Counted from the first letter of the stretch, positions 51,861 to 60,958 are shown. The stretch is DNA of 64,000 bases from MR-S7 sp000400995 (GCF_045291395.1 NZ_CP152342.1:372001-436000); one strand, 5' to 3'. The notes: generated by a model from the letters alone, not told the origin. Program-made: numbers and translations.

Positions 51861-52781
51861 CTATTGGCAGACGCTGTGGAACATGGCCTGCTCCTCGCCA
51901 GCGCTGCATATGGTCAGTTGCTGCCCATTCCGCTGCCAACTGAATCTACACATGGCCAGCCCTGATCCGCTACAGGTCTGCATTTCCGGACGACCCTCGC
52001 ATCGGGTGTCACCCTCCATGCATTGATCTGCATCCTTGGAGATCACCGGCTGCCAGCCATCACGCATGAGCACCACCCGCACCTGGGCGTAGGACTCATT
52101 GCGAGCGAATGGCGGTACAGGACGGCGATGGGGTGAGGACTGTGCCTGGGGCTTATCCATCACAGGTGGCGCGGAGCGATCATCCCTGTCAGATGACTTG
52201 CGAGAGATCATGAGCGGCGCGCGATCCTGCTTTGCCACGGTGTTGCCCGTGACCTTCTGCCATTGCCCCGCATACGCCCAATATCTCTGCCCCTGGTAGC
52301 TGACTTGCATGCGTTTGGGCTTGAGGGGTTCAGCATTCTTCGATGACTGCCATTGCGTCCAGTCCGCTGTCACAGGATCCCCGTGCGTCACCTCACGGCA
52401 TTGCCCACGTGCGATCTTGCGCATTCTTTCTTGATAGGCGGCCCAGTTGTCACGTTGCATGTAGCTGTCGCTGGTCATGATCCGTCCTAGCACCTCTGGC
52501 TGGTGACGGAATTTTTCCTGCAGGGCTTGGTTCGTCACGTCCTTGGCACCGACGATTTCATCGAGTGATTGCTGTTGATGGCACAGCAGGGCAGGCTCCG
52601 TCATAGCAGGGCGCAGTTCCAGTTTTACATCCGGTATGAGCGGTGCGATGGGCGCCATGACCACGACAGCCAGCCCGTACCATGCCAGGATCACCTTCGC
52701 CTTGCCTATGCGGCCCTGTCCCCATGTGGCCGATGACCACGCCCGTAGAGATTTCCATTTGGTGGTGAGATAGTTCTTCAT
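51861..52781 (-). CDS. Uncharacterised membrane-anchored Cys-rich protein
   Basis: A 306-residue protein with one N-terminal membrane helix (VILAWYGLAVVVMAPIAPLIP, about residues 29-49) and a large presumably periplasmic part. Middle: charged region with QVSYQGQRYWAYAGQWQKV; C-terminus: a Cys-rich segment (DQCMEGDTRCEGRPEMQTCSGSGLAMCRFSW ... TICSAGEEQ) with at least six Cys. Its ATG overlaps the integrase stop by four bases, so it follows the integrase in one transcript. Not recognised. Together with the two genes after it it forms an envelope-directed cargo set. Confidence 0.6.
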   Translation of the reverse strand: MKNYLTTKWKSLRAWSSATWGQGRIGKAKVILAWYGLAVVVMAPIAPLIPDVKLELRPAMTEPALLCHQQQSLDEIVGAKDVTNQALQEKFRHQPEVLGRIMTSDSYMQRDNWAAYQERMRKIARGQCREVTHGDPVTADWTQWQSSKNAEPLKPKRMQVSYQGQRYWAYAGQWQKVTGNTVAKQDRAPLMISRKSSDRDDRSAPPVMDKPQAQSSPHRRPVPPFARNESYAQVRVVLMRDGWQPVISKDADQCMEGDTRCEGRPEMQTCSGSGLAMCRFSWQRNGQQLTICSAGEEQAMFHSVCQ

Positions 52782-54115
52782 TGCATTGCTCCCTCTGTGT
52801 TCTTGTGCTGATCGGGTGTGTTGGCCCGTGTTGATGCGAGTGGGTCAGAGTTATGACCGTCGGTCATATTTCCTGCGCGGCGACCGAGGGCGTAGTCCGC
52901 CCAGTCCTGCATGAGCTGTTGCCGTTTGGCGAGGAGGTCACCACGCCGATACGCTGCCTCCGCCTTGTTGCCCACCGCATGGGCCAGCGCCATTTCTGCG
53001 ACCTCGTTGGGGTAGTCGGTTTGCTCCGCGCACCAATCGCGGAACGTGGAGCGGAACCCATGGGGTACCGCCTCCAGCTTCAGACGGCGCAGCACCGCTG
53101 TGAGCGTCATGTCGGAGAGCGGACTGCCCAGTTCAGGGTCACGGCTGTTGGGGCTCGGGAATACATACGCCTTGGCCGTAGTGCGTCCTGCTGCCAGCGC
53201 GAGCGCTTTCATTTCTTGTAGGAGTGCGATAGCTGCATCCGACAGCGGCACCCGATGGGCCTTGCTAGCCTTCATGCGTTCAGGGGGGATCGTCCACACC
53301 CGCGCAGCCAGATCAATTTCTTCCCAGGTGGCACCGCGAACTTCTCCGGAGCGGGCTGCCGTCAGGATCAGGAATAGCAGGGCCTTGGCCCCCATGCCGT
53401 CCTGCCCCACCAACTGCTCCATGAATACTGGCAACTGCGCATAGGGCAGCGCCTGAAAATGCGTGGTCTTGGTCACCTTGCCCGGCGCAGGCAATAGCTT
53501 GTCCAGCAGTCCCTTCCAGCGCGCAGGATTGGAGTCTGTGCGGTAGCCCCGCGCAATGGCCCAGTCGATGATGGATTCGATGCGACCGCGCAGGCGGGTG
53601 GCTGTCTCCGTCTTGCTGGACCAGATCGGCTCCAGCACCTTGAGCACCATCGCGAGCGAGATGTCCCGCACAGGCATCTTGCCCAGTACAGGGGTGGCGT
53701 ACATGTCCAGCGACCGTTGCCACTGCTGTGCGTGCTTTGCGTTTTTCCAGCCCTTCTCATGCGAGGCGATATAGCGCTTGGCCGCTTCACCGAATGTCAT
53801 GCTGGTGTGGATTTCCGCGACCAGACGGGCACGCGCCCGACGACCATCCTCGATGGGGTCAATACCTTGAGAGAGCTTGGCCCGTGCAGCCCGAGCCGCC
53901 TCCCGCGCATCGGCCAGCGTGACGGACGGATACGAGCCCAGGCCCAGGTCACGCCGCTTGCCCGCCACCTGATAGCGCAGCACCCAACTGCGCGAGCCGT
54001 ACATCGTGACATTGAGGATCAGGCCACGCACGCCGCCGACATGGTTGGTGCCACGGCGCCAGAGGGCTGCGACCTGGGTCGCGCCCAGCTCCTTGCGGGG
54101 TTCGCGGGGCATCAT
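52778..54115 (-). CDS. Tyrosine-type integrase (P4/IntS family)
   Basis: A 445-residue site-specific recombinase. An N-terminal DUF4102 arm-binding domain (LILNVTMYGSRSWVLRYQVAGKRRDLGLGSYPSVTLADARE), a SAM-like core-binding domain (about 110-200) and the catalytic domain with Arg in LTAARSGEVRGATWEE, the HxxR box HGFRSTFRDWC and the nucleophile Tyr in AAYRRGDLL. This family typically inserts at tRNA 3' ends, in agreement with the tRNA-Ser repeats around the element. The start may be either of two adjacent ATGs (54115 or 54112). Confidence 0.93.
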   Translation of the reverse strand: MMPREPRKELGATQVAALWRRGTNHVGGVRGLILNVTMYGSRSWVLRYQVAGKRRDLGLGSYPSVTLADAREAARAARAKLSQGIDPIEDGRRARARLVAEIHTSMTFGEAAKRYIASHEKGWKNAKHAQQWQRSLDMYATPVLGKMPVRDISLAMVLKVLEPIWSSKTETATRLRGRIESIIDWAIARGYRTDSNPARWKGLLDKLLPAPGKVTKTTHFQALPYAQLPVFMEQLVGQDGMGAKALLFLILTAARSGEVRGATWEEIDLAARVWTIPPERMKASKAHRVPLSDAAIALLQEMKALALAAGRTTAKAYVFPSPNSRDPELGSPLSDMTLTAVLRRLKLEAVPHGFRSTFRDWCAEQTDYPNEVAEMALAHAVGNKAEAAYRRGDLLAKRQQLMQDWADYALGRRAGNMTDGHNSDPLASTRANTPDQHKNTEGAMQ

Positions 54116-54510
54116 GGCTGCACCTCCGCAGATGCGGGACGGAGATAGCCAGGGGGCTCATAGATCAGTACCTGCCACTCGCACGCCGAGGCACGAGAGA
54201 GGGCATGGGCAGGGTCACCCCCATCCAGGGCGATCAGTTCGCTCTCGACGGCGCGAGTACGGCCAGCCGAGAGCCAGTTGGCCCAGGCGCGGTAGCGGGC
54301 GACCATCCCGGCGTCGCGCTGGTGGAGATAGACGACCTGCAGTGGCGCAGGCGGTTTGGGGGCAGTCAATCGAATTTCCTCCTTGACCGCCACTCTGGAG
54401 AGTTTGGAGGACTTGCGGGAAATTTCGATTGCATCGTCCCGGAACCCGCATGGGGCAAGGCGATGCTTTCTCTCTCCCGGATCTATTGAGGTGGTTGCTA
54501 TCAATTTCAT
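54112..54510 (-). CDS. Uncharacterised protein upstream of the integrase
   Basis: About 132 residues from ATG 54510 (MKLIATTSIDPGERKHRLA); its stop overlaps the integrase start by four bases. The chain is basic at first and then reads PPAPLQVVYLHQRDAGMVARYRAWANWLSAGRTRAVESELIALDGG. The frame is open for 85 codons further up, but that part overlaps the DUF1643 gene end. No family recognised. It may be an excisionase-like or cargo gene; small genes in this place are often such factors. Confidence 0.45.
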   Translation of the reverse strand: MKLIATTSIDPGERKHRLAPCGFRDDAIEISRKSSKLSRVAVKEEIRLTAPKPPAPLQVVYLHQRDAGMVARYRAWANWLSAGRTRAVESELIALDGGDPAHALSRASACEWQVLIYEPPGYLRPASAEVQP

Positions 54511-54697
54511 ATCAATGACTCCTATGTCATTGATTTTCAATAGCTTTTCCGGGAGCGGAGAGGGGGTGTCCGGAGCGGGCAGGTTGTCTTGAGGGACGAG
54601 GCAGAGGACGCGTTTTCTTGCCGCGCGAGACACGCAGGCGCTTCGGCGATGGGGAGCATGGAGGGGAGACCAGCGGGTAGACCTACCCACCATCTGT

Positions 54698-55195
54698 TCA
54701 GGCCAGTTCGTAGGGTTCCAGCGTCCAGCTGTAGTCCAGGTACAGAGGATGCCGAGGATGGCCATTGACCGTCAGATCGCCGAATCGGCGCCATTGGGGC
54801 TGGTACTGCGCCAGCCGTTCGTGCAATGCATCACGCGCCCGGAGGAGATAGGGCCGATTCACCACGGACGCACCCCAGGCCGCCCAGATGGTGGGTGAGG
54901 GGTATTGCGCGACGGTCTTCTCGATGGCCTCCAGATTGCGCTCGTAGGCGACAGGATCAGCCTTGGGCGGCAGGTCTTTGGGATCGGTGGCCCGCACCGG
55001 GTAGAGATTCAGCATGACAAATCCATCGAATCCACATTGCTGTGCGACCTTCTCCACGCGGGTCACGGTGGGGTCGAGCTTCTCTTGGGTGGCGGTGCTG
55101 GGATTGAGGCCGATGACCAGCAGCGGGCGGGCTCCGGAGCGGCCCAGGGCGTAGCGCCATTGGTCGTTGTGGTCGGGGTGATAGATGTCGTACAC
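54698..55195 (-). CDS. DUF1643 family protein
   Basis: A 165-residue protein of the DUF1643 type: RYALGRSGARPLLVIGLNPSTATQEKLDPTV near the start and GFVMLNLYPVRATDPKDLP in the middle, then TIWAAWGASVVNRPYLLRA. The LNPSTA motif is the family hallmark. The fold is thought to relate to uracil-DNA-glycosylase-like or nuclease-like proteins, but no function is proven. It is common on mobile elements. Divergent from the XRE regulator. Confidence 0.8.
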   Translation of the reverse strand: MYDIYHPDHNDQWRYALGRSGARPLLVIGLNPSTATQEKLDPTVTRVEKVAQQCGFDGFVMLNLYPVRATDPKDLPPKADPVAYERNLEAIEKTVAQYPSPTIWAAWGASVVNRPYLLRARDALHERLAQYQPQWRRFGDLTVNGHPRHPLYLDYSWTLEPYELA

Positions 55196-55252
55196 CTGTA
55201 GAGCCTCCGTTGTGCGCAGGTCACCGGGAGACGGCTCACGACAACCGGAATA

Positions 55253-55288
55253 TATGAATTAGTGTTTATGTGAATTAGAGCATAACAC
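55253..55288. promoter_or_regulatory. Operator-like repeats before the XRE gene
   Basis: TGAATTAG occurs at 55255-55262 and again at 55271-55278 (16-bp spacing), and GTGTTTATG / CATAACAC form an inverted repeat across the second copy. The AT-rich block sits between the divergent DUF1643 and XRE genes, the expected place for an autoregulated operator. Confidence 0.5.
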
Positions 55289-55302
55289 TGAGAGTTGGAG
55301 GG

Positions 55303-55530
55303 GTGAAGACCCTGGCCCAACGATTCGGTGAGTACGTGCGTGACATGCGTCACGCGCGGGGCCTCAGTCAGGTGGAGTTTGGTGAGCAGTGCGGCTTCTA
55401 TCAGACCTACTTGAGCAGGATAGAGAGAGGTCAGGCCAATCCGACGCTGAATGCAATGGAGGTCATTGCCAATGGCCTTGGCGTGACGGTCTTCGAGATG
55501 TTTGAGGCCATCAGAGATGCGGATTCCTGA
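55303..55530 (+). CDS. XRE family regulator
   Basis: A 75-residue lambda-repressor-like helix-turn-helix protein: AQRFGEYVRDMRHARGLSQVEFGEQCGFYQTYLSRIERGQANPTLNAMEVIANGLGV covers the whole fold. The GTG at 55303 is the only upstream start, but GGAGG lies just one base before it, which is too close; a GTG at 55333 is an alternative. It probably controls its own promoter and the divergent genes of the element. Confidence 0.78.
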   Translation: MKTLAQRFGEYVRDMRHARGLSQVEFGEQCGFYQTYLSRIERGQANPTLNAMEVIANGLGVTVFEMFEAIRDADS

Positions 55531-55722
55531 GATTCGCAGGCTTCTAGCCCGTTGAGCATCGCCAGTATCTCGACCTCTCCAGCCGCCCTTTTTTGCTGTC
55601 GCCTTTTGCTTGCCCGACGCCCGCCCGACAGCCCCGAGTTTCGGGCGGGAGCGCTTCATGATCTACCCGACCTGATTCGAGGCTGTTGGGTCACTGTTCC
55701 GAGATTCCACTCTCCTCATACA

Positions 55723-55780
55723 CCCAGCCCCCGCCCGCCCCGCCGTCCCGTAGGGACGGGCGGGCGGGGGCGGGTATGGG
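55723..55780. repeat. Large GC hairpin 1
   Basis: The left arm CCCGCCCGCCCCGCCGTCCC pairs with GGGACGGGCGGGCGGGGGCG across the loop GTA. Arms of over 20 bp and nearly pure G/C. The G-rich strand could also form a G-quadruplex. It lies in a stretch without convincing genes. Confidence 0.7.
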
Positions 55781-56078
55781 GTGGCGGGATATGGCCCCCG
55801 AGGGGCTCGGTACGAGTCGCCACGCTGATATCTGTTGCCCTTGGACTCCTTGAGGTCAGAGTGGTACTTAGCGCGTTTCGTGGGGGCTGTGACTATGGGG
55901 GTAGCGGGTAGGCTCTTCGTGCAACTCTTTGGTATTTCTCCGTGCGACTTCGGCACCATCATGCGGTGGTGGCTCGCCGTCTGCTCAGGCGCCAGTTCTG
56001 CGTCTGGGCATCCGCTGCCTTTGCTATCCCGGAGATTCTCATTCCTGGGTTTATCCGTTTGCGCGTTGCCCAGTAGCC

Positions 56079-56147
56079 TCCACCCCAGCCCGACTCCCCC
56101 CGCCCCCCTTTCAGGGGGTGGCGGGCGGGGGGAGTTGGGCGGTGGAG
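56079..56147. repeat. Large GC hairpin 2
   Basis: CTCCACCCCAGCCCGACTCC ... CCCCCT pairs with AGGGGG ... GGGGGGAGTTGGGCGGTGGAG around the loop TTC. It has the same polarity as hairpin 1 (C-rich arm first). Flanking sequence around both hairpins is similar (CCGAGATTC before; TTTCGTG ... CTATGGGGGT ... GGGTAG after), so the two are diverged copies of one unit of about 370 bp. Confidence 0.65.
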
Positions 56148-56244
56148 ATTGGGACGTGCTCGGATGCCCGTTCTGGGACTCGGTTGGAGATGGTCGATGG
56201 GGCTGCGTTACTTCAGTTCCGGGGTGCTGCAGAGATATACCTCT

Positions 56245-56442
56245 TCACATTTCGTGCAGTCCACCACTATGGGGGTCATGGGTAGCTTTCGTCGATGGGT
56301 GGACGCGACGGCTGATCGGTGGGTGAGATGCGGCCAGTTCGGCGGCCTCCTGCTCCCTGCGCCGGGCGGTGAACATGATGGCGGCGGCTTGGAGGCGATC
56401 GGTTTCGGAGTTGTCCGAGGGGTTCATTTGAGCGGTAGACAT
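56245..56442 (-). CDS. Possible 65-residue protein
   Basis: Reads MSTAQMNPSDNSETDRLQAA then IMFTARRREQEAAELAAS. TAGGAAACGTACAA lies before the ATG, an acceptable ribosome binding site. The composition is natural for a small soluble protein, but there is no recognised family and the 3' end overlaps the repeat unit of hairpin 2. Confidence 0.35.
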   Translation of the reverse strand: MSTAQMNPSDNSETDRLQAAAIMFTARRREQEAAELAASHPPISRRVHPSTKATHDPHSGGLHEM

Positions 56443-56569
56443 TTGTACGTTTCCTATTGGATATGGGTGCGGGCATGCGCAGGACGCCGCGATTCAGGCA
56501 TGCTGTTGCCTTGCCTTCCAGGCGCCTGCGACATGCGGATGGATGGGGGCGAGCCCCTATCGCTTCAGA

Positions 56570-56689
56570 TCAGGCCTTCTTGCGGGCCAGATGGCGCTTC
56601 TTCGCCGCCCGCTTGCCCGGTCTGATCGACTTGCGAGCGGGTGATGCCGTGGCGGAGATCCATCCGCCACAGGAGATCAGCCTACCCAT
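56570..56689 (-). CDS. Possible 39-residue basic protein
   Basis: MGRLISCGGWISATASPARK followed by a Lys/Arg-rich tail ending KKRHLARKKA. The basic tail resembles nucleic-acid-binding tails. It is short and unsupported apart from composition; it lies upstream of the small 56.4-kb gene on the same strand. Confidence 0.3.
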   Translation of the reverse strand: MGRLISCGGWISATASPARKSIRPGKRAAKKRHLARKKA

Positions 56690-56765
56690 CACCCCGGATG
56701 ACCCCGTTGCAGGCTCGCTCCCGCTGCTGCAGACCGCGCGCAGATTGCGGGACGCTGCGAAAGTC

Positions 56766-56883
<118 letters not shown>

Positions 56884-56954
56884 ATTGGCTTTTAAAATCA
56901 ACAGCTTAGCTGATTTTTAGGGATTTGTCCCACATAAAAGCCCACAAAAAGCAG

Positions 56955-56986
56955 AAGCTGCAATCCCTCCGGATTGCAGCTTTTTT
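56955..56986 (+). terminator. Rho-independent terminator after tRNA-Ser
   Basis: AAGCTGCAATCC-CTCC-GGATTGCAGCTT followed by TTTT: a 12-bp stem with a four-base loop and a T-run. It ends the tRNA transcript about 70 bases downstream. Confidence 0.88.
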
Positions 56987-57002
56987 GCTTTTATGCCGCC
57001 TT

Positions 57003-57321
57003 TTCTAGAGCAGGTGCTGGCTGGCATGTCAACGTCATCCCTGGCTTGGTGAGACAAAGAGAGGCGGGAACTGAGCCTACTGTCCAGGTAGCCGAGAAGG
57101 GGAGCCGCTGCGTGCGCGCGTCTATAACGGTGCTCCAGATTTGACTTAGTAAGGGCAGTCACCGGCGAATCTGCTAGCACGTGAGGCAACTGCGTAGCGA
57201 TGCGGTACAAGATGCGGCTGACGGGCCTGCAGCGGGCTAGCAACTGGACCGAGCTGGAGCAGTATCTCGTAGGCGCTGTGGTCGAGGTGAAGGGGGCTCT
57301 GACATAGGCGGGGGCAAGACC
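57003..57321 (+). other. Decayed sequence with a short coding remnant
   Basis: No intact gene. A 35-codon frame at 57200-57307 (MRYKMRLTGLQRASNWTELE ... VVEVKGAL) looks like the C-terminal remnant of a gene of an older integrated element; it is closed by a TGA just upstream. The next remnant starts 14 bases later. Confidence 0.4.
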
Positions 57322-57725
57322 ATGGCGGCATACGGCACCAAGTTCCCAAGGCCGACATCGTCGCTATCGCCCAGGAAGTCCGCAACAACCTGGGCCACAA
57401 CGACCTGCACACCATCAGCGCGTACTACGGCAGCTTCCGCAAGGCGCGGCCCACGGCCTGGACGCGCACCGGCGGCCTAGCCCTTGAGGACGGGCGCCTT
57501 GCCAGCGTCTGCACCGACCCGCCGCTGCTGGCCGAGCCGGACGGCAGTTACCGCCAGCGCAGCGAAGGCGAGCGCGCCGGGATCGCCATCAGCATCCAGA
57601 TCGAAGGGCTGCGGGGTGTCGAAGCAACCCTCGACTTGGGTGCATTCGTCCAGGAACACCCTGGCAAGGAGGCCGCGTTACTGGAACTGTTGGAGGCGAG
57701 GGGCCTTGCCGACAGGGCGAAATGA
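57322..57725 (+). pseudogene. Remnant gene with a one-base frameshift
   Basis: The ATG at 57322 opens MAAYGTKFP; the frame then shifts in CCC at 57345-57347 (CCCC would continue as KADIVAIAQEVRNNLGHNDL). The second frame runs on as ISAYYGSFRKARPTAWTRTGGLALEDGRL ... GLRGVEATLDLGAFVQEHPG to a TGA at 57723-57725. With one base restored the product is about 134 residues. I do not recognise a function; the style fits genes of ICE/plasmid type. High GC. Confidence 0.5.
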
Positions 57726-57828
57726 CGTTACGGGCCAGTCGTAGGAAAACGCGCAGCACGCACATTCCTTCAAATGTGCAAGCTGAGGACTCCTGGGGGC
57801 TATCCTTGAAGCCTCACAGCTCTGATGG

Positions 57829-59499
57829 ATGACGAGGGACCTGCCTATGCTGCAAACCGCGATGGTCGCCGTGCGCGACCGCCAGCGCCTGCAAGAGATC
57901 GTCACCGTGCTGCTGCGCCACGGAATGGGCGACATCGCCGACCGGCTCGCACTACGCCAGTGGCTGCCTGTCGGGCGCACCGGTGCCGTGCATCCCGGGG
58001 CCGAGGCCGCCACGCCGCCGCAGCGCCTACGCATGGCGCTAGAGCAACTCGGCCCCACCTTCGTGAAACTGGGCCAGGTGCTGGCCACCCGAGGCGACCT
58101 GCTGCCGCCGGAGTGGACGCGTGAACTGGAGCGGCTGCACGCTGGCGTCACGCCAGCACCCTGGGACGAGATCGGACCACAGGTCGAAGAAGACGTGGGT
58201 GCGCCGGTGTCCGAAATCTTCCCTGGTTTCGTCGCCGAACCCCTCGCCGCCGCATCAATGGCACAGGTATACCGTGCCGCGCTGCCGGACGGGCGCGCGG
58301 TGGTGCTGAAGGTGCAGCGCCCCGGCCTGCGCCGCCGCATCGATGCCGACCTGCGGTTGCTCGACCAACTGGTCGCGTTGGCCAGCGAGCGCTGGCCCGA
58401 ACTGGGGCGCTACCGGCCGCGCGAGGTGATGGCGGACCTGGCCGCCGCGCTGCGCGAAGAACTCGACTTCACCCAGGAAGGCCGCAACACCGAGGCCATC
58501 GCCGCGGCCGTGGGAGACCGCAGTGACGTGCTGATCCCGCGCATCCATTGGGCCTGGACCAGCGAGCGACTGCTGGTGATGGACTTCGTGGAAGGCGCGG
58601 CGCCAGGCGACATGGCGGCGATGGCGGCACTGGGCGCTGATGGCCCGCTGCTTGCGCAGCGCGGTGCCGAGGCTTTCCTGCAGATGGTGCTGGAGGTCGG
58701 TGTGTTCCATGCCGACCCGCATCCGGGAAACCTGTTCGCGCTGCCCGGCAATCGCGTGGCCTTCATCGATTTCGGTATGGTCGGGCGGCTTTCGCCACGC
58801 CGGCGCCAGCAGTTGCTGGCGCTGCTCGCAGCCATCGTGCGCGGCGACGCCGATGGCCTCTCGGCCGTGATGCTCGACGTGTCGGAAGGCGGCACGCCCG
58901 ACCTGGCGGCGCTGGCCGCCGCGAGCGAGCGCTTCGTCGCGCGCCATGCGGGAGGCGTGCACGATCTGGTGCAAGCGCTCGACGACTTCATGGCCATGGT
59001 ACGCGACGCGCGGCTGTACCTTCCGTCCGACCTGGCGCTGCTGTTCAAGGCGCTGGCTACGGCCGATGGCATGCTGCGACGGCTGGACCCGGCGATTGAT
59101 TTGGTGGCCACGGCGACACCCTTGGTGAAGCGGGCGATGCTGGCGCGCTATTCGACCGAGGAGATCGGTCGCCGCGGCAAAGCCGCGGCAGCGCAGCTCT
59201 ACGACGTGGCGAGCGAAGCGCCACAGGTGCTGCGGCTGGTGCTGCACTACCTTAAACAGGGCAAAGTGAACGCCGAGATCGAAGTGAAGCACATCAGCCA
59301 AGTGAGTGGCGCGCTCGAGCGCTCCGCCACGCGCCTGGCCATCGCCATCGTGGCAGCGGCTTTCATCCTCGGCCTGGCGCCGCGGCTGCTTACCCTGGGC
59401 CCCACGTGGTACGGCGTGCCAGTGTTCGGCTTCGTGGGTCTCGTGCTCGCGATAGGCTGCGTGGCTGTGCTGCTCTGGAGCTTTCGTCGCCGACGCTGA
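57829..59499 (+). CDS. ABC1/AarF/UbiB-family atypical kinase
   Basis: A 556-residue UbiB-family protein. KxGQ motif in LGPTFVKLGQVLATRGD (near 78), A-rich loop in AAASMAQVYRAAL, Lys in VVLKVQRPG, catalytic-like HADPHPGNLF (near 300) and metal site FIDFGMVGR. Two C-terminal membrane helices (LAIAIVAAAFILGLAP; GVPVFGFVGLVLAIGCVAVLL). UbiB ATPases help ubiquinone synthesis and lipid handling. The core genome must have its own ubiB; this extra copy lies in accessory DNA with stress-type genes, so a stress or quinone-repair role is possible. Start at 57829 or the Met six codons on. Confidence 0.88.
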   Translation: MTRDLPMLQTAMVAVRDRQRLQEIVTVLLRHGMGDIADRLALRQWLPVGRTGAVHPGAEAATPPQRLRMALEQLGPTFVKLGQVLATRGDLLPPEWTRELERLHAGVTPAPWDEIGPQVEEDVGAPVSEIFPGFVAEPLAAASMAQVYRAALPDGRAVVLKVQRPGLRRRIDADLRLLDQLVALASERWPELGRYRPREVMADLAAALREELDFTQEGRNTEAIAAAVGDRSDVLIPRIHWAWTSERLLVMDFVEGAAPGDMAAMAALGADGPLLAQRGAEAFLQMVLEVGVFHADPHPGNLFALPGNRVAFIDFGMVGRLSPRRRQQLLALLAAIVRGDADGLSAVMLDVSEGGTPDLAALAAASERFVARHAGGVHDLVQALDDFMAMVRDARLYLPSDLALLFKALATADGMLRRLDPAIDLVATATPLVKRAMLARYSTEEIGRRGKAAAAQLYDVASEAPQVLRLVLHYLKQGKVNAEIEVKHISQVSGALERSATRLAIAIVAAAFILGLAPRLLTLGPTWYGVPVFGFVGLVLAIGCVAVLLWSFRRRR

Positions 59500-60282
59500 C
59501 TCTGCCGCTCCTGGTTGCGGGTGAGGGACATCTACTCGGATCCAGACCAACTGGCGTGCGCCGATGTCCAGTTGCTGCAGCCTGCCGGGTGAAGCTGCGT
59601 GGGGGAGATACCAAAACTACATCCTGCCTGTTCGCAGAGGCAAGTGCCGGCCCTAGAAAACTCAGCTCGGCTGCGCCTGCGGGCGGCGGCAGGAATCTGG
59701 CATCAAGCACGGCATAGCTGGCCGTAGCCGTGGGTCCTGCCGTACTGACGAGCGCGTTCACCACGCTCCGCATTGCCTTGCCTCAGTCGCTCGGTGGTGG
59801 CAGCTCAGCCATTGCGCAGAGTGTCTACGAAGATGCTGCCTACTCGGTTGCGCCGCCCGCTCTTGGCCAGTGAGCGCTGCGGAATGACACGCCAGCTACT
59901 GCACCACGGCCTGCGAGAACCCTTTGACGATCTCTCAGTTGTGCAACTGCCTGATCGGCACCACGACGTGCAGGCGCTTGCCGCCGCTGGTGAAGGCCGG
60001 CAAGCTCAGCTTGCTGAGCCGCGCTTCTGTGTCTTTAAAACCGTATGAAATATTGTTTGACAACCAAATTCCAATGATGAATAATAAGACACATTGCGAA
60101 CCCATTTCGCCATTAATCGCAACGCCTGCTGATTAGCTGCAAGCCGCTAACGCAGGGTCTTATGCGGCACCGTCGCCCAATTGGTCTGTAGAGCTGCGGC
60201 CAACTTGGTTCCTTTACAGCTCCCGCAGGCTGCATCCCGCCGGCGATTTCGACTGAATAACATCTCCAAAATCGGCATTTCC
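59500..60282 (+). other. Region without a supported gene
   Basis: Short frames exist but none has a recognisable product or good start. It holds a small hairpin GCTCAGC-TT-GCTGAGC at 60003-60018 and an AT-rich stretch near 60.05-60.11 kb that may be a promoter for the next genes. Confidence 0.35.
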
Positions 60283-60495
60283 ATGGGCGAGTACGTCGTT
60301 TCGCCCGCGACACATCAGACCGCCTGCGGTCGCTTCGGTGCCTCGTTCTCGGTGCGTCACCCCCACGGTGACGGCAGTAGTTGCCGAATCTTCCATATCG
60401 ACAAGTCGTTCGCCTCACGCGAGGCTGCACGGCTCTTCGCAGTCACGCAGGGTTGGTTACAGACTTGCCAACCTCTTCCCATTGCTGGCTGGTGA
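60283..60495 (+). CDS. Small uncharacterised protein upstream of the RRM gene
   Basis: About 70 residues from ATG 60283: MGEYVVSPATHQTACGRFGA, then SVRHPHGDGSSCRIFHIDKSFASREAARLFAVTQGW. The pattern (short beta strands, then FASREAARLFAVTQGW helix) resembles small beta-proteobacterial proteins often found beside cold-shock and RNA-binding genes. No metal site or membrane helix. It lies 112 bp before the RRM gene on the same strand. Confidence 0.55.
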   Translation: MGEYVVSPATHQTACGRFGASFSVRHPHGDGSSCRIFHIDKSFASREAARLFAVTQGWLQTCQPLPIAGW

Positions 60496-60607
60496 TCTGC
60501 TGCTGCGGATGTCATTCTCCTTGCCAAATTCTGCGGCCGTAAGCCGCTCAAACGTGTTCCAACGGCACGACCTTCGTTGCGAAAGTTCATTCAGAAAGGC
60601 TCCATCC

Positions 60608-60958
60608 ATGAGCAAAAAGATCTACGTGGGTAATCTTCCCTATTCCGTCACTGACTCCAGCCTGGAGAGTAACTTCTCCGAGTTCGGCGGTGTAACTTCC
60701 GCCAAGGTCATGATGGATCGCGACACCGGCCGTTCCAAGGGCTTCGGCTTCGTGGAGATGGCTTCCGCCGAAGTTGCCCAAGCCGCTATCAGCGGTCTGA
60801 ACGGTATGTCCGTCGACGGACGCTCGATCGTGGTGAACCTAGCACGCCCCCGAGAAGCAGGGAGCGGCTCGGGCAATCACCCCACTGCAGGGTACAGGGC
60901 CAGCAACCGCCCGGATGTCGGGTATGGCAATGGCGGCTACGGCGGCGGTCGCTACTGA
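60608..60958 (+). CDS. RRM-type RNA-binding protein
   Basis: A 116-residue protein with one RRM domain: RNP2 IYVGNLPYSV at residues 5-14 and RNP1 GRSKGFGFVEM at about 43-53, followed by a Gly/Tyr/Asn-rich tail (GYGNGGYGGGRY). Bacterial proteins of this type resemble cyanobacterial Rbp and are induced by cold or stress, where they act as RNA chaperones. It ends in a clear terminator and fits with the cold-shock gene at 63 kb. Confidence 0.93.
   Translation: MSKKIYVGNLPYSVTDSSLESNFSEFGGVTSAKVMMDRDTGRSKGFGFVEMASAEVAQAAISGLNGMSVDGRSIVVNLARPREAGSGSGNHPTAGYRASNRPDVGYGNGGYGGGRY

Noticed and set aside
55835..56625. Overlapping plus-strand frames of about 120-160 codons in the hairpin region
   Set aside because: Their products are low-complexity reads of the C-rich and G-rich arms, with no family features and many Cys, Trp and Gly from shifted GC runs.
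59773..60136. Short plus-strand frames between ubiB and the RRM gene
   Set aside because: No recognisable product, poor starts and mixed codon use.
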